From NCBI GenBank assembly GCA_965153455.1, contig OZ234493.1, positions 27,828,213 to 27,892,212 of the forward strand: 64,000 bases of DNA, read 5' to 3'. Positions within the stretch are counted from its first letter, which is position 1. Every line of letters starts with the position of its first letter. Made by a program: the position numbers and the translations under genes. The notes beneath the pieces are model-generated. The model was given only the letters and a program-made list of their open reading frames with translations. It was not told the origin of the DNA and did not search any database. The DNA comes from Sphagnum compactum. Lineage: Eukaryota; Bryophyta; Sphagnopsida; Sphagnales. Below, piece after piece: positions 45,971 through 58,270 of the stretch.

Positions 45971-48900
45971 TCGAAACTTTTAATGAATATATAAAATAAG
46001 ATAAAACATCCACCCCTTTCCAGTTTAGCTGTACCTCAAAGTTCATAATTTCTCCATTCCTAACTTTATAAGTTGTTTGTCATTTGTCTATTCCTCAAAG
46101 TGTTTTTTCCTTGACGAATTTTGTCATTTCTTGACCAAAAAAATTAGGAATCTTTTGGGTATATTTTTCTGGGTTAAATTTGACTAATTTGCTCCTTCTT
46201 TTTTGAAAATTTTGCCAAATTTTGAATATCAGAAAATTATAAAATTATAAAACCCTGATTCCTTGACCTCACTAGTGCTTTTTTTAATATAAATAATTCA
46301 CTTGTGAAATAACCTTTTGCTATAAGTTAAAAGAAATCGATTGGAACTTTTAATATACATTAAAATTAAATTAAATAAAATACCTTATATGCACCTCAAA
46401 GTTTCTTAAGTTCTTTATTCCTTCGCCCCTAGGGCTATTTGTTTTTATTCACTTGTGAAAAAACTACTTGCTTTCCCTTAATTCTTTATTCTAACAAGAA
46501 GCTTAAGAAGGAACATGCCAAAGAGTTTTGCATTGGTATTGGAGGAAAATGTGTTTCCCTTCTCAAACACTTTTTTGAGTACATGTTTAGTTTCTAGGGA
46601 AAAAAGAAGGGATCGGTTCCATAACATGGTTCTAAAACCTAAAACCCCACCTCCATAGTGCCCCTGACCTCAATTCTTCACATCAATTATAATATTAGTG
46701 CTTCTGTTGACTTTTATTGAATTGCAGTCAAAATTGATCTAAGTTTCATACATTAAATTTTAGAATTATGTATTTTAATTGATTAATTGATTTTATGTAC
46801 TTTCAACATTAATTGATTAATTTTCATGCTAGCATAATACTACTAATTTATGTTCAATAGTGGTTGTGGTTAATCAACATGGGAATAACAACCCAACATA
46901 AACTTCAAAGTGAAAACACTTCAATACAAACACAGCTAACTTGCAATCGATAAGATCAATGTGAACTAGTGTTTTAAATTCCTAATACTTCAAAGTAAGC
47001 AAATGCACAAAATAGGTTTCAATCAAGTAAACTGAAACGAGCAACCAAGTTTTAAGGTCAAATTCGATACTTGGGATCCCATCCAAAAATGAAAGTTTAA
47101 CATCCATCCATCATCTCAGAAGTTGTTTCAAATCCGTGAGGATGATGGATGACAATGTGATACATTGAGTGTGTATCCTTGGGTTAATGAATGAAATCTT
47201 GGATGCTAGCTTGGTGACTAAGAGCATCTTCCATTCAGAGTAGGTGTTGCTTCAAATGTGGGCTGCATACATCTTTGCAATATTGTTATGGTGGGAGGTC
47301 AATCATCCCAAGATCCAAAGATCCTTAACATATAATGCATAACTTTGGAGTTCATAAACTCCCAATAGCATCCAAAGCTGTGACCCTAATTTGGCTACAC
47401 AAGTGATTTTATTTTTTGCTTTTCACAATTTTCAATAGTCAAACAATTATTGATCAGAAAAAGGTCATTTAGTTGTGGATTTTGATTGCAATATCAAATT
47501 TATTGTTCTATTACCATGGTTTTTTTCAAATTTGAGATGTGAAAAGTTAGTCCAAATTTTAGCAAAAGTAATGGAATCTACACTAGAAAAACAAAAATTT
47601 CCAAATCTTTTCGTTGAAAAAACAAAAAAAATTGTTAGAAAAAATTGGCTTTTATATGCATTTTCATTGGATCTATAATTTGCAAAATTGATTTTACAGT
47701 GCTATATTATGTTCTGTATAACCCAACTTTTTAAAACGAGGAAGCATGAGTGCAGAGAAAGAGGATGAGATTGTTGTCTTTCTAACACTGAAACTTTATT
47801 GATGTTCCAATGACAGAAATTACTCAAAAATCAATATCTCCTGCACCTTAAATTTAAAATTTGCAAAATCACCTCCATAAAACCCTACTCATCAAGGGCT
47901 TGCTAACGAGATCAAGAGTTAGCCTTTTTTCTGTGCAAGATTGTGCATTGTTGTAAATTCAATGATTTTTTGACATCAAATTTCAAAATTAGAAAAAAAA
48001 GATATTTGAGAATTGCCTTTCTATACTTGGTTCAAGTAAGTAGCCAAAAACATATAAGAATTTTTTCCTTTAATATTTTAATAGCCAAATCTGGCTAAAT
48101 CAGGTTATGGAAGATTGCCACCTCAATTACATCACAAAATTGAAAAAATAAATCACTAGCAAGAGTGTGCCCCAATTTCTTTGAATTTTTTTGTTTTGAT
48201 TTTATTGAATCTTCAATGAAAAAAATCTTCAACAACTCTTGCATTGTGTGTTTAAACATTATGAAACCACCTTGGTGCACCCGTGCTCATCAAGGGCTTT
48301 CCCATGGTATGAAGAGTGTGAAAAATGGGAATTTGGGTGGGAGACCTCAACATGACAAAACAAAACAGACAAACTACCTTCCTTAGTAGTAGCCTGTTCA
48401 ATGCCCAACCACACATTTTTAGAAAATCCTTAACAATTTATTTTTGGGTTTGTTTTTTTGGGGATTTTAGGAGTTAATTGCCTGCTCTTGTGTGCTGAAC
48501 CACACAGCCATAATGTTGCATGGGAACCTACGGTTAATGTTCCTTTTGATAATAGAGAAATATTATTTTTCTTAATTTGAAGCAAGAGTTAACCAAGATT
48601 TTACTGATTTTACAAAATATCTTAATTTGATAATAAAGTAAAGACTTGGTTAATTCCTCATTTATTTTCTTAATTTGAATCTTCCTTTTCTTATCAGAAA
48701 TATTTTTCTTTTGATTTTAAAACTGAAATTTATTCAATTATTTCAAGAAAGAATCAAAATTCAAGCAGAAATAGGTCATTCATACAGACATTCGCCATAA
48801 ACATAGGACTTGTTAATTTGGGGGGAATTAATACCAATACCACCATTAGACTTTTCTCTACCCTCATTACAGTCTGGGCAGCTTCTTGGGCAAATTTGTC

Positions 48901-51900
48901 CCATCACAAATGAACGGTGGGAGGTATATTGATCTATTAAAGAATGTAGTTTGTTTGTTTTGTTTCTCATGCTGAGATCTCCCAAAACATAGTTCCCTGT
49001 CACATTCTTGGTATCATTGAAAAGCTCTCCATGAGTAGGGTGCCTCAAGTTGGTTTTGTAATGTTTAGACTTTAGACCTATGGTGTGAGAGTTGTCGAAC
49101 ATTAAATTTTTTTGAATTTTTTTTAACAAAATCAAAATTAAATACTTTAGATAAATTGGGTTACAATCTTGATATTGTTTTAAAGCCCTTGATGAGGGGG
49201 ATTTCTTGGAGGTGGTTTTGTGATTTTTAGATATAAATGCAAGGTATATTGAATTTTAAGAATCAATTGAAAAAAGAAAAAAGTTGGGTAATGAGCTCAC
49301 ACTTCGACCAAGGGCACATATCACATTAGTCCCCATAAATGGGTATTTAGTCCAGAATTATAGGTGGACCTGCAAAAATACATTGTTTGTGACACACATG
49401 TGAATTATAATCCACAATAGTGAAAAATGTGTTAATTATATGTGCATGACATGGTAAGGTAGAGCCTTCTCCTTGAGGGAACAAGGCATTAGGCCATACT
49501 ATTAAGTATAAATTATAAACAAGGAGCATTGTAAATCCTTTCATGTGTGGTGAAAAAGGGCAAAGGCTCCATTAACAGTAATATAGCTTGAAACCTGAGT
49601 TCCTGTTGATGCTTTCTTCTTTGTGGATTGAGAGGCTAACTAACACATTTGGTTCAGTTTTGAGCTTTGGTTCCACATGTGGTACAATTTGATTTGTTGG
49701 GTAGACTTGGGAATTTGCCCTTAGTCGTGTGATGTGAAGTCAATTTCAAGTCAAGTATGTTATATGGTCAAGTATGGTATATCATGTGCGACCTTTTGAC
49801 CTTGGACCCATTTCAACAAAATTTACTATCAATAAAAAACAAACTTATTATTTTTTTCCCAAATATCAGTTGTCTGTGTTGTAGGGGGTTTCCAGGGAAA
49901 AGTTGTGAAATGAAATCTCTCAATGCCATGCAAAAAGTTATCAGATCCAAATATAAAGCCTTTGTGCCCAAATTTTTCACCCCTTGTGGAAACACCTTTC
50001 CAGGAATCAGCATCAAATCCTCAAGAGTCCAGTACGGCGTGGACCACCACAACCCACTTTGCGATGCATTTGGACTACTACAAACCACATTGCCCATGCA
50101 TGTGGATGACTATGACTCACATCACACATACATTTGGTTTCTTAGTAGCCCATTTTTGCCATGAGGAGTGTGACTTGGAATAAATTCTTATACTCTCCTA
50201 CTGAAAAAGCCAAAGCTCCAATTGTCGAAACTTTTTGGCACTTTGTTAAAAAGATGGACAGATTAAAGAAAACTTTAGACAAAAGCACATGAGGGCCGGC
50301 TAAAGAGGGTCCACATCTGCAGGTTTGAGATATTGCAGGTTGCCTAACCCCACCCATACTATGAGTTATTTATGCATGCGACCAGCCACAGCCATGTCAC
50401 ATTATTAGAATACTTATCAGCAAACAGGCAAACAGGCGGCTGACCAATGTTATGAAACAGATTGCCAAGTCCAGTTTAAGACCAGGTCAGGTTCTATCCG
50501 CCTTAAACTGGAATTGGATCCGGACATGGTTGCCATCCAGACAAAATTCTCCCAATTGTCTTAGGTCCGCAGAAAACTCTTGAAAACGCAGTGCACCTGG
50601 GTAAATAAAAGCCTAGTGGTACAAAAAGGATACTTGAAGAATGGCTTAAGAGTCCAATTGAATATCAAGGGGAACTTGAAGTTTCTGCTATGGGGGCAAA
50701 AAAATATATGTATTTTATTTCCTCTCCTGCCTTCTTCCTGCCTTGGACGGTTAATATAACCAAATGCAAAAGCATGCAAAAAACTGTTCTCGCAATTTGG
50801 AAAAGCTAAATTCGTCACAAACTGTTTCGCAAAAACAAGTTACTATCTTCTCTTGTAGACGCACAGGATAATTAGCCTCTGACATGGCCTCTCTTCTCAA
50901 AGACCTGACCGACACAAGACTCGACTTGTTAAATATTATGGAGGTCTAGTCAGCACCATGCCAATGTTCTCTAGGATTTTTTCAAAATTCTCCCCCCTCC
51001 CCCCAAAATATATAGATTTTTTTTTACTTCCTCCAATATTTCTCGACGCAGCAAAAAATGCACAAAAAAATGAAAAAAAAGGGGGCCTTCGCCCTCTGCC
51101 TTCATGGGCAGAGAGCTGGCAGATTGTCTCTAGCTTGTACTAATAGCTTCATCTTTGGTCACTCCAACTCCCTATGGGGTAGTTTTGGTAGTTGATGTTG
51201 ATAGATTTCTAGACTTCTCCAAGTGCATATATGCTTTTTACTAATATCCATGTGGGGCAGAAAGGTGAGTTGCCCAACCATAATTTTGCTGTGCACAGGC
51301 AAACAACATACATCTTGGACCACTATATAATGTGCTGATTTCCTTTGCATTGTGAAGAATTTGTGCGTTCATCTGCTGACATTTTCTTATTTCATTTTGT
51401 GCTTAGTTTCTGAATTATTGGAATTTTTAGGGTGGAGAGGCCCTTTCAAGTTTTCCAAATAGTAATGGCCAACTATATTGGTTAATATTGCAACTATGAG
51501 CCAATCAACAAATAAGTCGAAATTGTTCAAAACGCACATGAGCAGCCACCAACACACCATGCGGAGTGGATGGGGGGTGACAGACATGAAATACTTTTCC
51601 ATTGGCTTCCAGTTTCCTAACTAACCACTGTGGTTAGCTCAATTTCTATTTTCTACTAACAACACACTAGCCCCCTATGTACTAACCATCTACATACATC
51701 TACTCATATAATAACCATCTGTTATCCTACCTACATGACCTATCCTTCACAACATATGGTACCAAGAAGAACCCCATCAGAAACCACATGTCAATAAACA
51801 TGTTTGACTCGTTCATATGTTCCAACCATGGTTGGTGTTTTTGTGTTTGATTATGAGATACAATGTACTCCATCAAATCTTAAAGTTACTTGTAGAGATT

Positions 51901-52984
51901 AAGCTTTTTTGCATACTCCATCAAAGTGAATAGCATTTTTTTCTTCTGTTGTTATCTTAACCCCTAAAGATCCAGGTTTTCCCAAGGTCTAAAATCAGGC
52001 TCCAATGGCAGAGATTCACTTCAACCCTCGGAGCTCCTCATAATGTACTATTTGAGGGAACCCAAACTTAGGCTATTGTAACACATACTGTAGTACCATA
52101 ATGGATTTGGCACTAATTAAACTATTTCTCAAATTGTCAAAAAAAATTATTATTGCATGAAATGTAAAAAATTCAGAATTTAGTAATGGGCAGCATGTCC
52201 AAGTCTCATGAGGCATGTCATACAATACATAAGAATCAAAAATTCATGTTAAGGGACATGCAAACAAGAACTGAGAAATGTAGCAAATGAATGGTGTGCA
52301 TCAACAATATAAATAATTTCATAATGTATGCTGAAAATATTTTAAAATAATATGGCAACACATGAGGTAAACATATATAGTACATAAATATTTTCATTGA
52401 GATCCACTCTGTGGACACAGAATCTTTGGCCTGTACGTCAAAATTTTCTCCTCCTGAAATCATCCATCAGCTCACATCAAGTTGATTCAACCTTCTAAGG
52501 GTGAATGTGGTCTCATGTTGAAACCTTGTAATAGTAGACCTTATAGTTAGCATTTTTTTGGGTGAATTTTCTCATTACGGTGGCAAAAAAATGGAAAATA
52601 AGAAATTTAGTGTAAATATTGAAAATTCTCACAAAACTTTTGGAAAAAAAAAAAAAAACCTCATAGTCCTTTCTCTTTCTTGTGCTTTTTCCTCCTTTCT
52701 TCTCTCACTCAATTTAACCTTAATTGTTTTGAAGCGGGTGCAATGTAAACCTGGGCAAAACAGAGCAAACACATTACAGAGAGCATGGTGCCTCACATGC
52801 AGCACCATACACAAAGGTGTAAGAAGTAGCTAGACAAGAAAAGAAAGTTGGAGGTAAGGTTGGAGGTGTGTAGCAGCAGCAAGACTGACAAATGGGTGGC
52901 ACTGAAATAAAATATGGGCACAATTCTTTGAACATTTCACTCACTAATTACATATAGTAAAGACGTCGGGATGAAATGAAGCTT
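45971..52984. other. Long intergenic, AT-rich, no recognised gene
   Basis: Longest frames (48776-49135 minus, 49757-50164 plus) do not match any family known to me. The first partly arises from an inverted repeat listed separately. Isolated stretches recall other blocks of the window (47515-47660 with 44640-44800). I see no RNA gene. Confidence 0.4.
47840..49240. repeat. Dispersed CTCATCAAGGGCTT family in both orientations
   Basis: AAAATCACCTCCATAAAACCCTACTCATCAAGGGCTT (47867-47904, split here by a variable base count) has an inverted counterpart at 49190-49237. A second pair, 48285-48380 (plus) and 48955-49045 (minus), shares GTGCTCAT.AAGGGCTTTCC, AAGAGTGTGA.A..GGGAA, GGGAGA.CTCA.CATGA and AAACAAAACA.ACAAACTAC. 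Together they suggest a mobile or rearranged unit of unknown class. Confidence 0.45.
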
Positions 52985-53040
52985 TTCATCCATCTGTCCG
53001 TCCGTCATCCATCCCGTCATCCGTCCCGTCATCCATCCAA
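52985..53040 (+). repeat. CATC/CGTC tetranucleotide repeat
   Basis: Interspersed CATC, CGTC and CCGTCATC units over about 55 bp. Confidence 0.7.
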
Positions 53041-53129
53041 ACAGAACAAATATATATTTTAAAAGGGATAAAACTAGAAAAAAAATAAAAACAGAAAAAC
53101 ACTTTAACAATTAGAAACTTTTTGTAAAC

Positions 53130-53740
53130 ACTTAAACATGAAACAAAAAAGGAAAATACAGTAAAATAATCTTAAAATAAAATTATAAAATAGATGACAA
53201 AAAATAAGAAACAAAACAGAGAGCAAAAGAAAGAGAAAAAAAACCATACTTGAAAAACAAAAGAGGTTTGTCTTCTTTTTCCAAACTTCAAACCTGCATC
53301 TAATCAAACAAAAATAAAAAAGTTTTTTTTAATTTTTAATTATAAAACATATTAGAAAAACTAGAATTTTTTTGTAAAAGAAAATAGAAACTAAATAAAT
53401 AAATAAACGCATTAAAATAGAAAAAAAATGAAGATAGACAAAATAAGAATAGAAAAAAATTAAAACATGAAATAAACATAAACAAAAAAAAGTAAAAACA
53501 CAAAAACTATAAAAAAAGGAATGGAAACAAATGAAACAAGGAAAGGGAAATACAGTAAAATCATTTTAAAAGAAAAAAATTACAAAAAAGAAGAAACCAA
53601 ATAAAGAGAAGAAAATAAGAAAAAATAAAACTTATAATAATGAAAAAAAACCCTACTTGAAAAAGAGTGAGGTGTGTCTTCTTTCTCCAAACTTCAAACT
53701 TGCATCCAAATAAACAAAAATACAAAAGTGAAAAGAAACA
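53130..53740 (+). repeat. A-rich direct repeat, two copies ~400 bp apart
   Basis: Copies at about 53148-53320 and 53545-53735 share GGAAATACAGTAAAAT, a long A-rich part, AAAAAACC.TACTTGAAAAA, GAGGT.TGTCTTCTTT, CCAAACTTCAAAC and TGCATC..A..AAACAAAAATA. The minus-strand open frames here are low-complexity products. Confidence 0.75.
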
Positions 53741-53921
53741 CTTATTTTTATTATACAAAATAATAATAATAACAGAAAACACATAAAAATAAAAAAAATA
53801 AAAAAGATGAAAGTTTTTTTTAAAAACTAAACCATGAACCAAACATTGTTGAAATAACACACCTGTGCATTAGGCACGGGGTTCAATGAAACATGGGTTG
53901 CACCGAGTGCTTGTCTAGTAC

Positions 53922-54125
53922 CTGATACTGAGAAAACACAACTTGAGCAAACAATTGGTTGGCATGGTTGTATGCATTGAACTGAGAATCCATACTCCGG
54001 GTGGCAGCCAGCCGATCCTCCTGGGGCAGCCCAATGTAGTGAAAGAGGGGCCACAGCACATTATTGCAGTAGCCATTATAGTACTGGTCCACAGTATCAT
54101 CATCCAAAAATACAGGAACACAACC
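53922..54125 (-). pseudogene. TPS1: Isolated exon of class I trehalose-6-phosphate synthase
   Basis: A 204-bp, 68-codon block with an AG acceptor before it and a GT donor after it (phase 0 at both ends). It encodes the glycosyltransferase segment of TPS1-type enzymes: CVPVFLDDD, QYYNGYCNNVLWPLFHY, GLPQEDRLAATRS, and NQLFAQVV. TPS makes trehalose-6-phosphate from UDP-glucose and glucose-6-phosphate, a sugar-status signal. The pattern YNGYCNN..GLPQEDRLA is that of class I rather than class II. I found no neighbouring TPS exons within several kilobases on either side; the next exon should carry the CHDYHLM motif. It is therefore either a captured or relict exon, or part of a gene with unusually long introns. 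The exon itself has no stop or frameshift. Confidence 0.75.
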
Positions 54126-56639
54126 CTGAAAATCCACGGTGTCCAGAAGTAATTATTATAAAGAAATATGGGCGAAATTCAGTTAACATTTCATTCATAA
54201 CATTTCACTCATTGATATGACAAGGAAATACAGACGTAATTCAGTAAACATTTCGCCCATTGATATTACAAGGAAAATATTATGCAATTCACTAGACACC
54301 CTGCTGTCATGTCGGCCATTAGTCAGGCCTCATTACAAACAGACCCATTTGGTGAAATCTAACTTTCACCTGAGTTCAATAATTACTGTAGAACTTTATC
54401 ATTGAGGGATGCTCTTTGGTATTACAAATCTGCCATTTTGTGTCTCCCACTCTGTACATGCCAATATGCCCAGCGGCCAAACAACTGGATGTTGTACATT
54501 CCCAGTTTCAGAAGCAACTAAAGTTAGGTCACTTGGTTCTCGCTGCAATACGTGTGTTTCATTTCACACTTGACATTATTAGTTCATAAAATAAAGTTCA
54601 CATTTTTTTATTCTGCATGTCAGCCCTAAGTAAATCCCCCATCCACCCATGGGCCTTACTCATGGGAAGGATCTTGTGCACACCGTTTAGGGAGCTTACA
54701 CCTACAGTAGTGGGTGTAGGTTCCTTTCTATTTTCTAGGAGGGACATTGACAACTGTAAGGTGACATCCAATTACACATAGGAAATTTCCCCAAGTGCTT
54801 GACAGGTGGGTTATCCCCATATGGCACTTATAGGGGTTAATGGTTGTAATAGTCCATGACATCAAACTCCTTTCTTCCTCTATTTTTTCCACTTCTTTCC
54901 AATGGTGCTTCCTTGAAGAAGCAGGTCATCAGGTTGTGGCTCTGCCCTTTGTGCAAAGTTCAAACAGCCTTGGGAGAGAACCAGCTATATTGGTAACATG
55001 GCCAAAAAAAAAGTGTTAGCATAAAGAAGTGTGTAATGTCTATATGGAACCAGATTCAGTTTTGAATTTGAAAAAATGTGTCAAAGTTAGAATTACATGG
55101 TTTTAAAATGGGAAGAACCAGGCTCAAACTCACACTCCATTTTTTCAAAGAATCAGAACCAGAGGTTTTCTTCAAAAAGAAAAACCACTCGACACTAGTA
55201 TTTGAATTTTATAATAATAGTCAAGTCTAGGTTTATGAAAAAATATAATTGAAAGAACTGCCTGGGTCGATTGTTTGATTTTTTAGGATTTAGAGAATTG
55301 CATGGGGCTAGGTTTTATAAACTGAACAATGGATAGTTATGAGGTGAGGCGAGGCTTTGGCTATGTGATTAACCAAGTACAAGCCTTGGTTCTTTAACAA
55401 ATACTCAGATGGGTATACATATGTGTGACCAAACAGCAGGTCACCACACTGGTGTAAACACAACATGTTTTTGAGGTTTGATTTTGTTTTATTAGTCGTC
55501 ATTATTTTTGCTGCGGGAATCTCTCCATTACTGCTGCATGGAATGCATGGGGAGGTCTCTCTCTGGGTGTGTGTGATATGAAGTACAGGAAGGAGGCGGC
55601 GCGAATGATGGTGAGGAGTGGAGCTACATTGATGAGAGGAGGTGGAAGGAACGACGGCGGACAGAGTGGGAGGGAAGATGAAATAGCAGAGGAGGGAGCT
55701 TTGGAGGAGGAGACTAGCAGAGGAGTGGAGCTGGAGAAAAAAAAAAGTTTTGGTCTTGCTTGGTGTGTAATGGGTAGTAGAGTAGTGCCGAATGTGGTAG
55801 ACGGAGTCAGAGATGCATAGACAGATAGGTGTGAAGGTCTGTTTCGGGAAGAACTTGGCTGGTTATTGAAACTCTCCGCTGCGCCAGCAACTTGGCCAAG
55901 TAGATGTGAATGCACTTATGAAAGGTTGGTGCCGAGGTATGATGAGGAACTGAGGGATCCGAGCCTTAGAATGGGGGGGGGGAAGGGGCATATTGACGAG
56001 AGTGAGCATCTGGGATGGGGAATTTGGGTTGCAGTATCGTGCATTGGTGTTGTCAGCTGTTGTCTCAGTGAGTAACATGGTGGGTTTTGAAACCAGAGGT
56101 CTGCTGATCGTCTTTGCATGAGAATTAATCCCTTTGAGAGGCACTAGCAAGCTTAGTTTCTGCTGTTCCGAATCAGAGGTTTCAGAATGCATTTGGACCT
56201 GAGAGTGTCCGGGTCATAGGTTTTTCAGTCAAGAAGAGTGAAGTAAAGTTGCATTGTTGCATTCTGTGGGAAAACATGTTAGAGGCTCAATGGATCGAGT
56301 GAGCACTGAGAGCTCTGACCTCAAAGGCTATACCTCAATAGGAGTCTGATCTTTGATGAATATCCTAGAGTCAGGAAGCTTGTACTCTCTGGCCGTTTTT
56401 GTGAATGCAAGGTGTGAGTTCTGGGTTCTGCAATCAGCTCTGCCGAACTGTATGAGTATAAGCAGTGTCTGTTTAAAGATCAGCGAATGTATACAGGAAT
56501 ATTCTGTGACAAAGAATGAGAGAAAAGATCAGGGGTTGTGGTTTGTTTCAGAATCTCAGAAAAACCAACTCTGTGTAGGCCATACAGGTCGTCAGGTTGG
56601 TTGTTTTGTCTTCCACCCTCTTTTTTGGTCACATATGTT
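54126..56639. other. Intergenic, nothing assignable
   Basis: I looked here on the minus strand for upstream TPS exons and saw none. A purine-rich, GC-richer stretch at 55500-56100 gives overlapping frames on both strands, which look like composition artefacts. Part of the 56.7 kb tandem unit (CTTTAACAAATACTCAGA) also occurs near 55390. Confidence 0.4.
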
Positions 56640-56825
56640 CTTTAGCCAAAGTATTTGAAAGTCCCTCTTTGAAACCCCGGATCTTTAACAAATACTCAGA
56701 CAAATATACATAGGTTCTTTAACTAAGATATTTGAAAGCCCCCCCTCGAAACCCCGGTTCCTTAACAAATACCTGAATGGGTATACATAGGTTTTTTAAT
56801 CAAAATATTTGAAAGCCCCCCTTTG
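56640..56825 (+). repeat. ~77 bp tandem repeat, 2.5 units
   Basis: The unit runs TATTTGAAAG.CCC, TTTGAAACCCCGG, T-CTTTAACAAATAC, TATACATAGGTT and TTTAA. A related single unit lies near 55385-55425. Confidence 0.8.
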
Positions 56826-57254
56826 AAAAACAATTGTTGGATCTTTAATACCCTTTAGGATCCTCAAGTCCTCCAAATGGACTTTATTTATTTTTATGTT
56901 TTTGGGTCCAGTGACTTCTTTTGGAAGACTTGTTGACTTGCAAATCTTGAAAATGGACTTGCCAGATGGGAAAAAAACTATATATATATATATATATATT
57001 CATTTGTGAGTCTGTTTTTAGGGCCAAAGTAAACCAGCAGCCACCATTACACCAGTTCCCCATTTTGTCCACTGGATGGGTTGCGTTTTTTCATTCGGCA
57101 CTAGATGGGTTCATCACAGTCCATTTCTTTTTGTTGCTCATCGTTGTACTTAGTCTTTTTGTTTTTGGTTGTTTTTTTCTTGGACCTAACCTCACATATA
57201 GCTACCTTACTCACCTTCTTGCTCTCATAAATATTGTATCAACCTTGGCACCTT

Positions 57255-57730
57255 ATTAATTACCCCCTACTAACATACTCTAATAATTAGTTACCCTACT
57301 AACTTAACTACTATGCAAACTACCTACCTTACTAACTTAGCTACCCTATTAACTAGATATCCTATTAACTTAGCTTCCCTATTGACCTAGCTACCTTACT
57401 AACTAGCAACCCTATACACACAACTACCCTATTGACATAAGTACCTTACAAACTTAGCCACCTTGATAAGATAACTTTTTTCTTACATACTAATTTGCTA
57501 GTGTAACTTCCTTCCTACTTACAAACTTGCCTACCTACATGCCTACCCACCTTAATAACCTATCTACCTTGCTCCTTGAACTTCTTTTCTATTTACTAAC
57601 CTGCCTACCTACCCAACTACCTACCTATATACCTACTTACCTACCTATGCACCCACCTACCTACCTATCACTATGATTACCTACTTACCTACATTTTTTA
57701 CATAGCAAAATATCTAACTAACTACCAACT
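57255..57730 (+). repeat. CTAC/CCTA-rich low-complexity tract
   Basis: Repeated CTACCTTACTAACTTAG-type words grade into near-perfect (CCTA)n around 57600-57665. Non-coding. Confidence 0.75.
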
Positions 57731-57924
57731 CACTTCTCCCACCTTCCCCTCCCCCAATACTACCAATTAACTTATTAAGGTTCACCTTAGTTCATGGATG
57801 ATGAACATAGGTCCCCATGTGTAAGTATTATAAACAATTTATACTGAAAACAATGTCATAATTATAGCCATTTTGGTTTAATTAATGCATACTTTATTAA
57901 ATTTTGTTACTTAATTTATTTATG

Positions 57925-58270
57925 GAATGAACATTAAAATACATCTTTTCATGTAATTATTATAAGTATGTACTATTGGATTATGGTTTAAGTTTAGGGT
58001 TTGCAAGACATAAACTAATTAACAAATTTTTCACAAATCTATAGTAATTAACTTAAACTAAGTTAAATTTGGGGGACATTTTTAGCATTTATACATATAT
58101 GAAACAATATAATTTCATTATATTTTCTTCAAAAAGAGTGGAAAAAATTAGCTTAGAGAGATCACACAAAGGTAAGAACATATATTTTCTTTTGATTTTT
58201 AGAAATTTATTTGATTATTTTTGAAAATTAAGGTTGATTTTTTGTCAATAAACATTTGTAGTTTAAAAGC
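57925..58270 (+). repeat. Dispersed direct repeat, copy 1 (partner 63110-63430)
   Basis: Shares with 63110-63430, same orientation, AATTATTA.AAGTAT, GGATTATGGTTTA.GTTTAG, GTAGTAATTAA, TTTGGGGG..ATTTTTAG, ATATGAAACAAT and TAGAGA..ACA..GGTAAGA. About 310 bp, moderately diverged. Confidence 0.6.

Noticed and set aside
48776-49135. 119-codon minus frame with a CPDC-like motif
   Set aside because: Much of it overlaps an inverted repeat with a non-coding partner at 48285-48380, and the frame is not preserved between copies.
53104-53860. Minus frames rich in F, L and I, resembling membrane proteins
   Set aside because: Complement of A-rich DNA; composition alone explains the hydrophobic residues.
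55500-56192. Overlapping frames on both strands as TPS 5' exons
   Set aside because: None contains TPS1 motifs; the frames reflect purine-rich composition.
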